Shown: positions 1-15,200, counted from the stretch's first letter. The stretch is 64,000 nucleotides of DNA from Athripsodes cinereus (GCA_947579605.1 OX388309.1:17802713-17866712), one strand, 5' to 3'. Notes: a model not told the origin generated them from the letters alone. Translations and numbers: made by a program.

Positions 1-116
1 TATAATTTTTATAATGTTTAACATTTGAAGAAAACCTTATATGGCAGTTAGTACATACTTACTGATTATTTTTTTATCAAGTTTATAATATTGTGATTAT
101 ATATTACTCATTTCAG

Positions 117-259
117 AGGGACCTCGTCCAGCTCACAAAGACATTTTGACTATTCGTGCCTACATTCTTCTCTTCCTCAAGCAACTGATAATGATTGGTA
201 ATGGTGTTAAAGACGATGAACTCCAGAGTATTCTCAACTATCTGACGACAATGCATGAG
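117..259 (+). CDS. Nbea: Nbea visible exon 1 (alpha-solenoid)
   Basis: It follows a 'tttcag' acceptor and ends at GAG|gtaact. It starts with two bases of a split codon and encodes a segment containing '[17 protein letters not shown]', a strongly conserved stretch of the neurobeachin N-terminal solenoid (DUF4704-like). The preceding exons, including the concanavalin-A-like part, lie outside the window. Confidence 0.92.
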
Positions 260-3200
260 GTAACTTAATCTATTATGAATATTTATATTGTGTTGAATAT
301 TGTGAAGAAAGCCCGAAAGTATACAATTTAAGAATATGCATACTTAGGTACTCTTTGTAATATTTGTTTGGACTGTCGGTCACTAGCATAAAGTTAGTAT
401 TGATTGAATTGTTTTGTAAGTACAAAAGTACAATACAGTACAATACAATGAGTTCGTCGGTAGCCTGGAGGTAGAGTCTCGGCCTTATGAACGTGAGGTC
501 CGGGGTTCAATCCCAGGTGCCGGCAAACTCCCCTTTCACGACACAAGCTTTTAGCTTACTGTGAAAGGTGTATAAGGTTGTATTTGGGTTTATAACAATC
601 TTAATTTAAAAAAAAAAAAAAAAAATACAGCTGAAGTAAGTAGTTACCTTTGAATTTCAAGATACAATACTTGTGGGCTTGTATATTACCTCCCAGAAGC
701 AATGTTGATTTATACGAGTGCACTCTGGAATATCTAACACTTGTATTTTTATTTCATTTCCATTGATACTCAACTGATATTTAACAATAAGCTATCTAGG
801 TATATTAACATACATATTCTATTTGCTAATTATATTCATCTACTACTTATTCCAGTTAGGCAAAGAAGCTCTGTCCCTTAGCACAGTGTTCCGCAAAGCG
901 TGTGCCGCGGCACACTGGTGTACCGTGGACATCAGTTGGTGTACCGCGGAAAAAAGTCAAGGTTTTGTGAACATAATATACCTAAAAATAGCTGAGAGCT
1001 ATAAGAGCGAGACGCTTTGTTAAATAAACATTGCTTTTTTCTTTGGTGTACCTCTAAAATTTCTTGACTTAATAGGTGTACCTTGAGTACAAAAAGTTTG
1101 CGGAACACTGCCTTAGCACACATTTGTTTTGTTTAGTCTTAAATGTGTAGCCTGATGGTAGAATTTTAGACTTTCAATTTATGATTGGAATCCTGGTGCC
1201 AACCTACTTCCCCGTCTGGTCGTGCGTTAGTCTTACTCAACAGTAACATATAATAAATATTTATTTTATTTTATTTCATAATTTAAAATGAAGTGTTACA
1301 AAGTTAATGCCTATACAATTAATGAAAAAAAATAATCTTATCTCTATTGTGAATATTTTGTTTTCAGGATGAGAATTTGCACGATGTCCTGCAGATGCTA
1401 ATATCTCTGATGTCTGAACACCCCAGTTCCATGGTTCCCGCTTTTGATGTAAAGGTACTTTTTGTTTTGAATATTTGAGTGCTGTCTTACTGACATGACT
1501 GCTTACAATTCATAAAATTGCTTTCAAATCATATTCATGCTGTTACTTTATATATTGCTCTTCATTCATATTCATAGTAATTCTTGAAACAATAAGCTTT
1601 ATAGTGAATTGAATTAACATTATTGTTCATTTGCAATTTGATATGCTACATTGAGGTTTCATAATTATGAAATGTAATAATCTTTGAATACTCTCAATAC
1701 ATTTCTTGTTGAAAGTTCCTTCTTGAAAAATAATAATCAACTTATCATTAATTGTCAAATAATGATAGCGTTATTTTTTTGTTTATCAAATATATAATAG
1801 TGGTTATGTTATTAAGATGTAAACATTCAAATATTTTATATGTCATGTTGTCCATGGCAAAGTAGTTTATAAAAATCATTTTTTTGTTAAGTGTAATTAG
1901 AAACTCACATACTAGTGTTTAAATGTCAATATTTGTTTTCTCTCTCATCATTATTTTGATAGTTATATACAATATGAGTTTTCATTTGAAACTCTATATT
2001 TATTTGAAATTTAAATTGTAATTCTAAATGTGTTTCATTTTTCAAGTCATCATTAAAATAAATTATATACACAGAATTATTTCGAGATTTTTCCATGGTG
2101 TAAGTATATTTTATTTCTTTACTTTTAGGATTTTTTTGTAATATTCTTTTTTTTTCTATTTGTTGTTTATGTTATGTTCCAGTGTGGTGTGAGAACTATT
2201 TTCAAGCTTCTATCAGCAGATAGTCAGCTTATCAGATTACAGGCTCTCAAGTTGTTGGGATTCTTCTTAAGCAGGAGCACTCACAAGTAGGTTTTAATTG
2301 ATTTTTTTTAAAGATGTTTGGAAATATGTCCACAGTTAAGAGGAATTAATATGTAAGCCAATCATGGATAGAGGTGTTTTCATTATGTGACATACATACA
2401 CGCAACTCACACATTTGGAATAGGTACATCAGAATTATTTTTAATGTTATGAATAAGAGCATAATAATCTTAATCTGTGTGAATGTTACTAATCTAATGT
2501 TTCATTGAATACATTTTAAGGGATATTTAATACTTAATAACAGAATATTGAATACTCTTGAATACGAGTATTCAATAAATAAATGAAGTAGTCTTTGTGG
2601 AGGTGTTCAAGGCAAATTTAAAGACCCTATTGTTCAGGAGGTGTTATGATTGTTATTCATGGGCCCTTGCGGTGGTTTAAATGAATACATCATTGACAAA
2701 CCGTACAAATAAATACTTGTTGTAGGTGGGTTAACATCTAAGATTACTAACTCGTTACCGGGCACTATTACTCCAGCATACCACACCAACAACAAATTGT
2801 CTAATTTCTTAAATAATAAAGATCCTCCTGAACCTTTGCAAATAAATGGAGTGTACACACTTAAGTGTGATGACTGCGACACGACGTATACAGGTACAAC
2901 CAAAAGAAATTTTAAAACTTATTGGAGAGCATGAACTTTGCCTTAAAAATAGTAATTTCTCTGAATTTGCTAACCATATTATTGAAACAGACCACAATTT
3001 TATAAGAAAATATAAACACATAAGTAGTTCTTTCAAACACACAAATGTAAATAATTATTTCAAACTATCAGCTTTAATAAAGCTTTAAATTCAAAAACAA
3101 ACCTTGTGAACAACATAATGAATAATTATAAATCACCCCAGCTTACAATGTTTACAATACCTAATTTATATTTATCTGCTACTTCTCATTATCCAGTTGA

Positions 3201-6200
3201 TTTCTTTTGAGTCACACATTATTTCCATTTTATTTTTTTTGTAAATGAATGACAAAGTGTGGTCCAGAGTAAGTGTCGGATAACCTACTTACATGTGCAG
3301 AAGGTTGTCTCAAAAATGTCCACTTCTGAGTTGAATTACTTCTTTTTCACTTAATTTTCTTCCAGACGCAAATACGATGTGATGTCACCACACAATTTGT
3401 ACACATTGTTAGCTGTAAGGCTAGGGGCTGCACCAGAAGGATTGACCATGCCATGCTATAATGCACTCTATGAGTTACTTACTGAACATGTAGGACAACA
3501 AATTCTCTACACCAATCATCCAGAGCCACAAAATCATTACAGGCTTGAAAATCCAAGTATGTTAAACCAAATTGAATAATTAAAATATTTATTTGAAGTA
3601 TGAATTATATTTCAACATTTACTATAGTTATATTACTAACTATGATAAATTTTGTGCATTGCAGTGATTCTTAAAGTAGTTGCTACGTTAATCAGACAAT
3701 CAAAGCAGAGTGAACAATTGCTGGAGGTGAAGAAACTGTTTCTGTCAGACATGACTCTTTTGTGTAATAATAACAGAGAGAACAGAAGGACCGTGTTGCA
3801 GATGTCAGTATGGCAAGAGTGGCTCATAGCTATGGCTTATATTCATCCTAAGAATGCAGAGGAACAGAAGATATCTGACATGGTGTACTCACTCTTCAGA
3901 ATGTTACTGCACCATGCCATAAAACATGAATATGGAGGATGGAGGGTGTGGGTAGACACATTAGCTATTGTCCATTCTAAGGTATTCATTATTTTCATTT
4001 TATTGCCATTAAAAATTAATCCTATCCTTTTTTGATAACTGATAATTATTATTTTTCATTGTAGGTATCATATGAAGAATTCAAACTCCAGTTTGCTCAG
4101 ATGTATGAACATTATGAACAGAGAAGATCAGACAATATTACTGATCCTGCTGAAAGACAACAAAGACCAATCAGCACAATTTCTGGTTGGGACCAACCAT
4201 CAACAACTTCAGGTGTTAGTTCAGCTGATCCTCGATATGCACAGCTTTCAGATGGTCAGGAAACATCTGAAGATTCTCCTACTGAATTCCAAAATCCAAC
4301 TCCAAGATGGATTAACCATGGCTCACAGACTGAAATAGGAAAAGGTCTCTCGCTTAGAGACATTCAAGGTGAAAAGGCTGGACAAGAGTGCAATTGTTCT
4401 AGAATTGCTGGTCAAAACAGTGGTAATACAAATAGTGATATTGTACAAGTGGACATTGACACACGGACTAACTCAGAGGAAGTTGAATATAGTGTAGTAT
4501 GTAAGGTACATTCCCCTGATAAACATTCCAAACAAATTGATAATGATAGTGGTTGTGATAGTGATAAACATTCTGTTGTTAATTGTGACAATATGTCTCC
4601 TATAGATCTAAGTCAATTTAACGCTAGTGTTGAAGATTCTCCCGAGAAGCTGAGTGATGAAAAGGCTGCAGAAATAAGAAAAAACCTCGAAGTGCAACTA
4701 CTTGATGAACATAAAGAAGCAGCTGAAGAAATTATTAAGGAAATCTTAATTAAATCTGAAAAACTTCTCAATGAATGCGTAGGAGATGTTACAGCTAATC
4801 TTAATTCCTCCCCTGTTGTTCAAGATGAAGAATTAGTTTTGGCTTCTCACCAGGTAGTCAATAATCCAACAGATAGCTACAGTGCTTCCAGGGTGCCTGG
4901 TGAAATAAGTAGAGATGCTAGTCTTGACTATATTCCAGTTAGGGATATTGATCACATTCTACAAAACATCAAAGATGATGATAAAAATGATAATTTTGAC
5001 AATGCAGCTTGTTCAAGTCTCTCAGCGAGCGAAACAGCAAGTCCAAAGAGAGATATGGATCTCATAGAAATCACAACTATAAACCATGAAAAAGAAAATG
5101 AGCTCTCGGATCCTTCTGAAGCGTACCAAACACCTACTGAACCAAAGAGTCCAAACAAACCTGAAGATGATGTAGTCATTTCTGTCAAAAACGAAGAGGT
5201 TTCTGAAGATCCTGGAACGATTGCCAAAAATGTTGTAGATAACATAATAGATGATGCAATAAAAATTGTTATTACAAAATCTGAGAATACAACACCACTT
5301 GAAGAAGTTATTTCTTCAGAAGATAAAAGTAATGAGACTGAAGAACCTAGTTATACTTCAGAGGTTGCCGAAGAAATTGTTGAAAGTAAAGAATCCAATA
5401 ATCTCATTGAAGTTCTACCTCCTGTTACAGAAGTTCAATCTTTCAAAGAGAGTGTGACAGAAGTAGCAAATGTAGTCACTTCAGATAAACCAGAGTCTCT
5501 GGTGAATGCTCCTGAAACACCTGCAGTAGAGGAACAGATTATAGTGGAGAAGGAAGTTTCCGAGGAAAAAGCTTTAAATATTGAAATAGTTAGTGATGTG
5601 TCGCTAATCCAAGGGGATGAGGGTGATGTTATTCCATTAGATGGTGATTTAATAGCTGAAAGTAAAATCATCATGAGAGAGGAGAAACAAACAATGAGTA
5701 GTAATAATAATGATATTGAAAAAACTAAAGATCAAAATGATGTTTTACAAACAGAGAATGCCAAAAATGAAAAGAATCAACCAGAATCTGTAATAGCAGA
5801 TGAAATACATTCTACTCAAGTACCTACTGAACCTTCTTCTCCTGAAATTCCTCCAATTTCTACAATCAGTGAGAATATATCACTAACCAATCAAGATTCA
5901 CAAGTAATTCACAATGAGGATGAGGAATTCAGGTCTGAAAGAAGAAGAGAATCTGGAGAAAGAGACATGAATAGAAGAGTTAGTCTTCCAGAAGATGCTG
6001 CATCTTCAACACAAGATCATTCGGCTGACAGTAGCTCCAAACAAAGTAATAATGATGACAACACTCTGCCCAAGAGACCTAGGAGTGCATCTACTAGCAC
6101 CCAAGTGGATTCCAATCATTTTGGTAATTAAATTAAACATTGAAAAGGTTTCTACTATTATTATATTTATTTTGAAAGTTGTGAATTTTTATATGAAACA

Positions 6201-9200
6201 CCGTTTTTCAGACAACAAAAGGCCAAAATGTCAAAGACCAATGTTTTCTCCAGGTCCTACTAGACCACCATTTAGAATACCTGAATTCAGATGGTCTTAC
6301 ATTCATCAAAGACTTCTTTCTGATGTTTTATTTTCTTTGGAAACAGACATTCAGGTAAAAATAAAAACTTTTTGTTTTTGGAGATAACACTGTTTTTTTA
6401 ATTCCATTGTTTTAATACCAATCTGTTACTAAATATTTTTTGTTTCAGGTGTGGAGGAGTCATTCTACAAAATCAGTTCTTGATTTTGTGAATAGCAGTG
6501 AGAATGCAATATTTGTTGTAAATACTGTCCACTTGATATCCCAACTGGCAGATAATCTTATCATCGCCTGTGGAGGACTGCTTCCATTGCTAGCATCAGC
6601 AACTTCTCCAAATGTAAATATTTTATTAATCTCAAACTCTATGATATAATATAAACTGTGTATTGTGATAAAGTTACCAACATAACATCTCCCATAAGTG
6701 GTTTAGTTTCCTAGTTTAAAATATAGTTTTACAAAATAAATGTCAACCCAATCAATAATACAAATATTCTCTTGTATTTGAATTTAAAATTAAATATTGT
6801 TTTTTTTATATTTCAGAATGAGTTAGACGTGATAGAATCCACACAAGGCATGCCAATTGAAGTTGCAGTGTCTTTCCTTCAGCGCCTTGTTAGCATGGCT
6901 GATGTACTCATATTTGCAAGTTCCCTGAATTTCGGAGAATTGGAAGCAGAGAAGAATATGTCAAGTGGAGGGATATTGAGACAATGTCTTAGACTGGTGT
7001 GTTTGTATATTAAATTAATATAATTTTTTGCATGCTTTTGTAATATTTTTTTCTAATACACTTTATTATGTGGCATTAACCAAACAGACTTGTCACATAT
7101 ATTTACTCTGGAAGCAAAATCCAATATCTAAAATTTAGAACACATCATTTTTATTTTATCATTCATTTATTATATTTGTAACCTATTACAGTTATATAAA
7201 AATATAGGATACCTGGGCCCATAGTCAAAACAAATTTTATTGTTACAATTTCGTTTAATTTTGTTGGAATATAGACGACGTTACGAGAATGTGTCAATTT
7301 GCATAGCTAAAATACAATACTTTCTCGCAACGTCGTCTATATTCGAATGAAAACGTAACTCTAAAATGTGTTTTAACTAGGGGCCCCGAAGAAATTTACA
7401 TATTGTGTTGGCTCTTTATAATTAAGCTGTTTTTTTTTTTAACTATTTTTAAGTAGAATAGAAAATAAAAAGTTTTACTGAATCAGCTTTTTAGATTTGG
7501 TGAATTCTTCTTAGTATACCGAAGGTATTGTCAGTTATAGATAGTCTAATGAATGCCGTACATTTTTTGTTATTGTTTGTGCTATAAAAATTGAATTGAC
7601 TTACATAGGTGTAGTATTTCGAACATTTGATCAGTAGTGTTCCTAAACCAAGCGGCAAGCCGACACCTACCATTGACCATGTATTACAATTGTAGCTTAA
7701 TATATGCCCGGCTTAGCTTAGACATTTGAATTTTTCACCATCAATATGCCTGGTAGATAGAAATAGTGTTGCTAGTAAAGGAAGCATAATATATATGTCG
7801 AAAATAAAACTGATCAAGTAATAATCAATATTGTATTGATGAATTATTATAATAATTAAATATAACATTATCCTTGAAGATAATTGAAAAAAAACAGATG
7901 TAGTAACTTCAAATCACAAATGTATATTTATTTTTATTACTGACTTCATACTATTTATATTAATTTTTCGAATGTTTTTATTTTAAATTAATAATATTTA
8001 TATTAGTTGTGGTTTTAAGAAATATGTTTTATATAAAAAAAAAATAGAAAATCTTGAAACATGAAAGATGGTATTAAAATAAACTGTAACATCTGTTTCA
8101 CGTGAAGTATTTTTTGTATTACAAAATCTACAAAAAGTATAGTGAAATAAAATTGGTGAAATAGATGTCTATGCAAAAACTTCCCAATAAGCAAGAAAAT
8201 TTTATGAAATGGCACATGAGACAAATTACGGGCATATTGAGGGTATATTAAGCTGCAGTTTGACTGCCCGTAATATTTTTGAGGTAGATAGCTCTTAAAT
8301 AGTTAAATTTTATAAACATTGAAAGACAGGATTATTGAAATTATTTCGGATCGCATTTCAAAGTCGTTAAGTCCAATTTGAAATATTGGTTCTCATTAGA
8401 TAAGCACTTGTATTTAAATATAAACTTACTTTTAAAAGATAATTTTGTTAGGTTGTTTAAAATTCCATTGATGAATTGTTTTAATTCATTGTGAACATAT
8501 TGTAAACACTTTCTCTCATTTTATATTTTATTTTGTTACACAGGTAGATTTGAGTGATTTGGACACTTATTGAGTTTCATTCATAGTCAATGATTTATAC
8601 TAGGTATAAATGCTCTCTAGTCATTGTTATATTGATTAGGTGTATTTGTGTTGCACAATCACATATTATTTGGTGACGTCATTTGTTCATTTATTATTTA
8701 TGTGTTTTTGTTACTGTGTGTATATTTAATTATTTGTCTTAGGTGTGCACATGTGCTGTGAGAAATTGTCTTGAATGCAAAGAACGACTGCGGTTGGCCA
8801 TGATGCATAATGGCTCACACAGAAATGGGTCACCAAAGGTAAGTTTGTTAAGCACCCTTTAGATTAGACTCACTTTGACCCAGGATAAACTGAAGTGCAC
8901 AATGCAAATATAATTATTTGAATTATCCACCTGGATTAGCACAATACTATTTTCTTCTTATTTTAGAGAATAAAATAGATTACGATGAGGCACACATTAA
9001 CTTTGATATGTTGATTCTAGCTATTCTATAAACATTATCCTGTATACAACAAATTTTCCTTTAAAGTTCTTCTACTTTGTAAACTCTGGACAGTGTGGAG
9101 GTATTCAAAGCAAGGTTAAAGATTCTGTTTTACAGAAGGTGTTATATTTCTTAAATGAACCCTTAAAGTGGTTTTTTTGCAAAACAGTACATATTTTAAA

Positions 9201-12200
9201 TACTTTTTTTAAATTAATATTATTATTACTCTAGAGTTGCATAGTAGCTTACATCTTTAAAATAGTTAATCATCTTTATTATAATTTTTTACATTTTTAC
9301 TTAATCAATTGACTACAGAGTGGAATTTCTAGGCAATAGACTGTAGCATATTTTTATTAGTGTACTGAGCACATTTTGCCCAACAGTTCTAACTTTACAT
9401 AGGTATATGAAATCTTTTTATCAAAAAAGTAGACAATTTCAATGAAAGAGGACACAAAGTTATTTATGTTTATTTTCCAACTAAAATAAATTGTATTACA
9501 TTTAATAGTTTTAAGTGTTGTCTTATATTATGTGATAAGTTTTTTAAATTTAAAATATTAAAATGAATCTTAAAATGTTTGTGACATAAAAGTAATAAAA
9601 ATAAATTATAATGTCAAATATAATAGTGTAAATGCACTTTTGAGGTGATTTCATTGCATAAACAGAGCCCAATGGAGCCGGTAAGTCTAACTTCTATGTG
9701 AGGACTTTTGGTGTTGTTGGGCTGGTTACGTAGAATCGCCTACCAGTGCCATTCGGAGACAATCAGACTGTCACCAGTTTCAGAAGCAAATTGAAAACTG
9801 TACCCTTCACGGGTGCCCTTGAGACGGTCTAGGGACTGTTAAATGGCGTCTAAACAAAATCATCCAAAATAATCATCAAAAACAGGACAATATAGATGAT
9901 TCATTAATAATAATTATCAAGCAAATATATTTGTCTGAGAGAAATGGTGCTCGGAGACGTGGCCATCCTAGGATCAAATGTAAAGATCACGTAAACCAGA
10001 TCCTACAGGATGGTCATGTGTCAAGCACATTGAATAGGAGAGTATGCATGAGGAATCGTGTGACAGTGACGGAATCAAAAGTTCTATGCAAGGTTAAGAA
10101 AATGTTCTGCTCGATCATTTCTGACCATTTCACGAGGAAGCAACATGATTGTATTTATGTATGTACGGACTTTCTTAATAAGTAAAAAAATACTAACGCT
10201 GCTCAGAACTCGCCATTACACCGATGTCTTACCAAATACAATAATTTGAAGAAAGTGAGGTCCATGGACGTATTCTGTATGTCTTGGAGCCTTTTCAGGA
10301 GCCACATTAGACAAGAATGATAAATTTGATTTGTTTTTATTTTTTTTCTCTTTCTGTGTTTTGTACCCTACTGGCAGTTATAATAAAAAGAACCATGAAA
10401 TTAAAGATGGGCTGATTAAAATACATATGTTATTAGGGCTAACTTATTGTGTTGTGTTTCCAGAGTGTTGTAGATAGCCTGAGTACATCCAGTCCAGTGA
10501 AGGACCCTGAGAGGTTACTACAAGATATGGATGTCAATAGGCTAAGAGCTGTTATCTACAGAGATGTGGTAAATTATTCATTCTGTTTAATTTACTATTG
10601 GTGTAATACAAATAACAAATTAATTCTGTGGTATGCTAATCAATCAGCAGAAATTATTCTGGGAAACAGTTCCTTGTTAACTTTTGTTGGATCAATTGTC
10701 TTATTCTATAAAATTTGTATTATATTCCTAGAGTTCACAAAATTTTTAAGATGAATCAAGGATTGTAATAAATTTAAACGTCCACACATTCAAATTTGAG
10801 TGCATTCCGAAAATTAAAAACATAAAATCCTCACAATACACCATATTTATGTTGTTAAAGTGGAGTCAACAGTTAGATGGAAACCTTTATCTCTATTAAA
10901 CAAACATCTTGCACCAATGCGGCTGTTTACTACATTTATTCCAAAGACTTGTTTAAGTGTTTGAGTGCTAATCATCAATATACAGACAATTATTTATTGT
11001 TATTATTGTCATTAGCACTCTTGCGGTTAACATAAACTCATAATATTTATATGATAAAAATTTCATAATATTTTTCAGGAGGAAACTAAGCAAGCTCAGT
11101 TCTTATCATTGGCCATAGTTTACTTCATATCTGTGCTTATGGTATCTAAGTACAGAGATATTCTAGAGCCTCCACCTCCCACCGCACCCTTATCTCCAGT
11201 GGTTCAAAGGCGTGAACACCAGCCACACCACGGGAAACACGAACCTCAAGGTACTATTATTGAGCTTTCTGTACATTAGTTTTGTTTTTTTACACTTGTA
11301 TCAATAATACTCCAATTACACAATTTCCAGAAAACAGAACCTTTTACGTTGATTGTTTTTTATAACTTAAACAAATTTTTCAAATTACATTATTTTCAAA
11401 CTACTGACATCATAAAGTGATTCCGTTTTCTGTATTTTGTAGAAAAGATCTCCATATTTTTTCCAATAGTAATAAGTCACACATAGTAAAGATTTGTAGT
11501 TTTTGTTTTTATGAGACATTATAATGGCATGATTGTTTTTGTGCTAATGAGTGTTTTTATGACATAATATTTCATTTGAGTGTTGCACATAGATGCACTT
11601 GTTTCAGTTTTGGACACCAGTTTGTTAAAATTATATTCACTTTTAGTATGTGTGATTTATTTCTTTTATTGTTTTTTTCACGTATTAGTGAGAACTTTCA
11701 TTATATAATCAATATGTACTAGTTTTCAATATAAGCGACTGGTGTTGCAAGCTTTCCACAGCAATTTCATTTCTCACACAGTCACGCAATAATCAATACT
11801 TTTGGGGAAAGCTGCACATCTCTAGGGATTTGTATATATTGTTCCATACGTCTGCAGAGTCCAAACTTTAATTAATGAAATTGTTTCTTTTTTTACACGC
11901 GGCTTGGTGATTTTTTCATCTGGTAATATTTGATGATTCATATTGGGATACTGTAACCGAATAATTCTAATATGAAACATGTAAATTTCTTGACTTAATT
12001 GTGTTGCTTTACCTGTTATCTTTTATAACAGTAGTTTCCACATCCAGACCACTGTTCCCCCAATGGTCACACCATGTCTACCCCCAGTTCCTACCAGGGA
12101 CACATCCTAATGCAACTCAGAACTCTCAGTACTTATCCAATCATAACTCACCCAATATGGTTGATCAGTCTAATACAAAGCATTTGCACCATCACCACAG

Positions 12201-15200
12201 AGGGAATTACAGTAGTAGTGCTGCAGCACAATACCACCATTACAAGATGGCTAACCATCACAACAATCACACTAACAGTTACAATACTAACATCAACAAT
12301 AACTCACAATATGCCAGGCTTGGAAACTATCACCGTGCCCACCCAGGTAATGGTTCCATTGTGCAATCGTACACCTATTTACTTACTTTATTGTCTATCT
12401 TTATGTTTGCTCCTCCTTCCTCTATTATGTACCATATTATACTACTCTCTCTTTTTCTCTGCACGCTTCTCTAGAATTTGTTCCACCGCGTCCTGTGAAA
12501 TAATTCATATCACAGTGACGACACCATTCTTCACCGCTTCACTACAGATCTCTTTTTATTTTCTCATATTCTCATAACAATAATTTGATTAGCATGTCAT
12601 TGTACCTAATACTATTCAATACTGTTTGCACTGTAAATAAATTTCAATTACTAAATGATAAATTTTTAATTTGATTCGTTTTTTTTTTTCAAAAATATGT
12701 TTATGTATTTAGCAAATTTATACCACTAGCGTGAAAAATAAACAAAGTTCACAAATCTATTTCTTCATCATTTAAGATAATTTTTATCAAATTGTCTTCT
12801 TGCCATTGCAATGAGTTATAGGTTTATATTGTTATGTGTTATATAAATTGTTTAGGCTGAATTCTAAAGCACTATGTTTATCTTTATAATTCTATTTTGA
12901 AAATACTGTTTATAAATACATGAATTTTATTATTGCAGGTCCGCCGCATGATGATGAATATGCAGTTATAGTTGTGGACGAGAACAATTCCTCCGTACTG
13001 CGTGATCAAGATTCTCCTTCTATAAAGGTTTGTTGTTGTACAACTGCATTATCTTTGTTTTCATACTTACATATCCACCACCTTTAACTGATGGTGAATG
13101 TAGTAAATTACCTTACATTTAAATTGTACTTTTCTCAATTAATCAATTTCTTGTGATAGAAGTGCAGAGTGCTAAACAACAATTTTTTTATACCTATCCA
13201 TTTGTACATACCTATTTGATCCTCTTCAGATTTATGTACTCTATAAGGATGTTATTGTTGGAGCTTTAGTATGTTAACACTATCCCTGGAAATCCCCTCA
13301 AATGTATGTGTTTTGTATTTTCATATCCCATCCATTTTGTATTGTTGCAGATTGACAGATAAACAATTCTTAACTGCTTCAAAATAGTCAAAAGAAATAT
13401 TTTTAATTCTCTATTGAAATAACTACTACTACTACTATACCATCACGGCATATTCCACAAGTGGGGTAGTCAGCATACCAATTCCATGCAACAAACATGC
13501 ATGCTGTCCTTTCTGTTCCAATAAAAAAATTAAAATTTTAGGATGGGTTGCAAACCTCACCCTGAATTTAAGATGCAAAATGTCTTAAACATGATATTTC
13601 ACGAATACCTGCCTATTACAGGACATTCGTAACTCAAGAAAAATAATGAGGGACCAATTCTCTGCTGAGTGCTTCATGGAATGTAAACATATTAAATTGA
13701 CATATTGAAGCATTCAAAAATGGTTTATTTAATATTTTGACTAATTTCAATCCATAATACATATTTTATTCCACCATTTTATTATCCATCTGTTTTTTAT
13801 TATTTTACGTAAGTACCTACCTACATTTTTATTGATACTCATTATTATCTTTGTTAGATTTCATTCATTCTCCCATCAAAGATATTTTGGAAGGATTTTA
13901 GCTTTGAGTCCTTTAGTTAGAGAATGTATACTAGTTGATTCCTTTGGTGTCTATCTGTAATGTTTTGTTATATTGGCTTTACTTTGGGTCTGCATGCTTC
14001 AGTGAAGCTATTTCTTTTATAAGTTTTTCATTATTTGTGCATCTTTTTTCTAATACATCTGTTGTCTCGTGGTCTTCCAAGCCTTGATTTCAATTATTTT
14101 TACATAATTACGTTCTATTTCAAATCAATTTATTTCTTATTAGGTATTGTTGTCAATTAATGTTATATTTATGGTTCCTATGCCTAATTTTATTCTTTCT
14201 GTTTTTTTTTTGTTTTTTTTTTTTTGTTATGGGATGATCTTTGCATATTGTTTCCATGTTTCATTTGGTGTAGCCATGTGGTGATGACGGGTATAATGCC
14301 TATTTGGGGTATTGATTTCACATGAGGTGCACTCTTTGTGTGCTCAACCAAAAAGCAGCATGTTGATGATTCTGATGTGGTGGTTTATTTTTAAATTCTC
14401 TTTCACAGTGATCTATTTCACATGAATAATATTATTCTTGTATTACATCTTTGCTATTTTTATTTCAGATCAAAGTGGATAACTTTAATCATGTGTATAA
14501 TAACAATCAAATAATGTTTTACTATCACATTTCTATTGATTTTAGTACATCTGGGGATATGTAGTTTTTTTTCATTTTAGATTATTTATTTTATTTTAAT
14601 TTATTCAGTTACATTTTTATTTTTGTTATTTTATGTTATTTCACCAGAAAGTTACGTCTGATGAGAAGAGTTCCCCACAAGCAGCAGCCAACGATATTAA
14701 AGAAGGACCACTTTATCAGTCAGCTCTCAACACTAAATCCAACAACAATCAAACTAAGGTTAGTATCCCTCAACATGGCTGCTATTCATTCTGTCACAAT
14801 ATTGGGAGATACACACATACACACACATATACAGTAATGGTTTAGCGATGATATGATTCTAGTGTCAAAAGAGAATCCACCAGGAAGTAAAACACAAATA
14901 GAGTAGTAACAGAGTTCACAAATAGGTAATGTCTTAGTAAATCTTCCAGTGGAAGACAAATTATAAAATAATTTTGGCATTTTTCATAGAGTTTAATGGT
15001 TAATGGTTTGATTAGAAAATGTTTTGTAAATTAAAATAAGAATAACTAAATGGTAAGTGTCACATTATGTTTTCTAAAAAGTTTATATAAATTTGGTGAT
15101 ACAATTTCTCAACGGCTGATTATTGGTTGAAATAAACAGAGTTGATGCTACTTCTACTGTTGCCATAATATAAAAGCATGTGTGTATATATATATATATG

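Noticed and set aside
12074..12577. A 167-codon plus-strand frame overlapping the His/Asn-rich Nbea exon
   Set aside because: It is a shadow in another frame. The phase-compatible frame of the exon is the other one, bounded by good splice sites.
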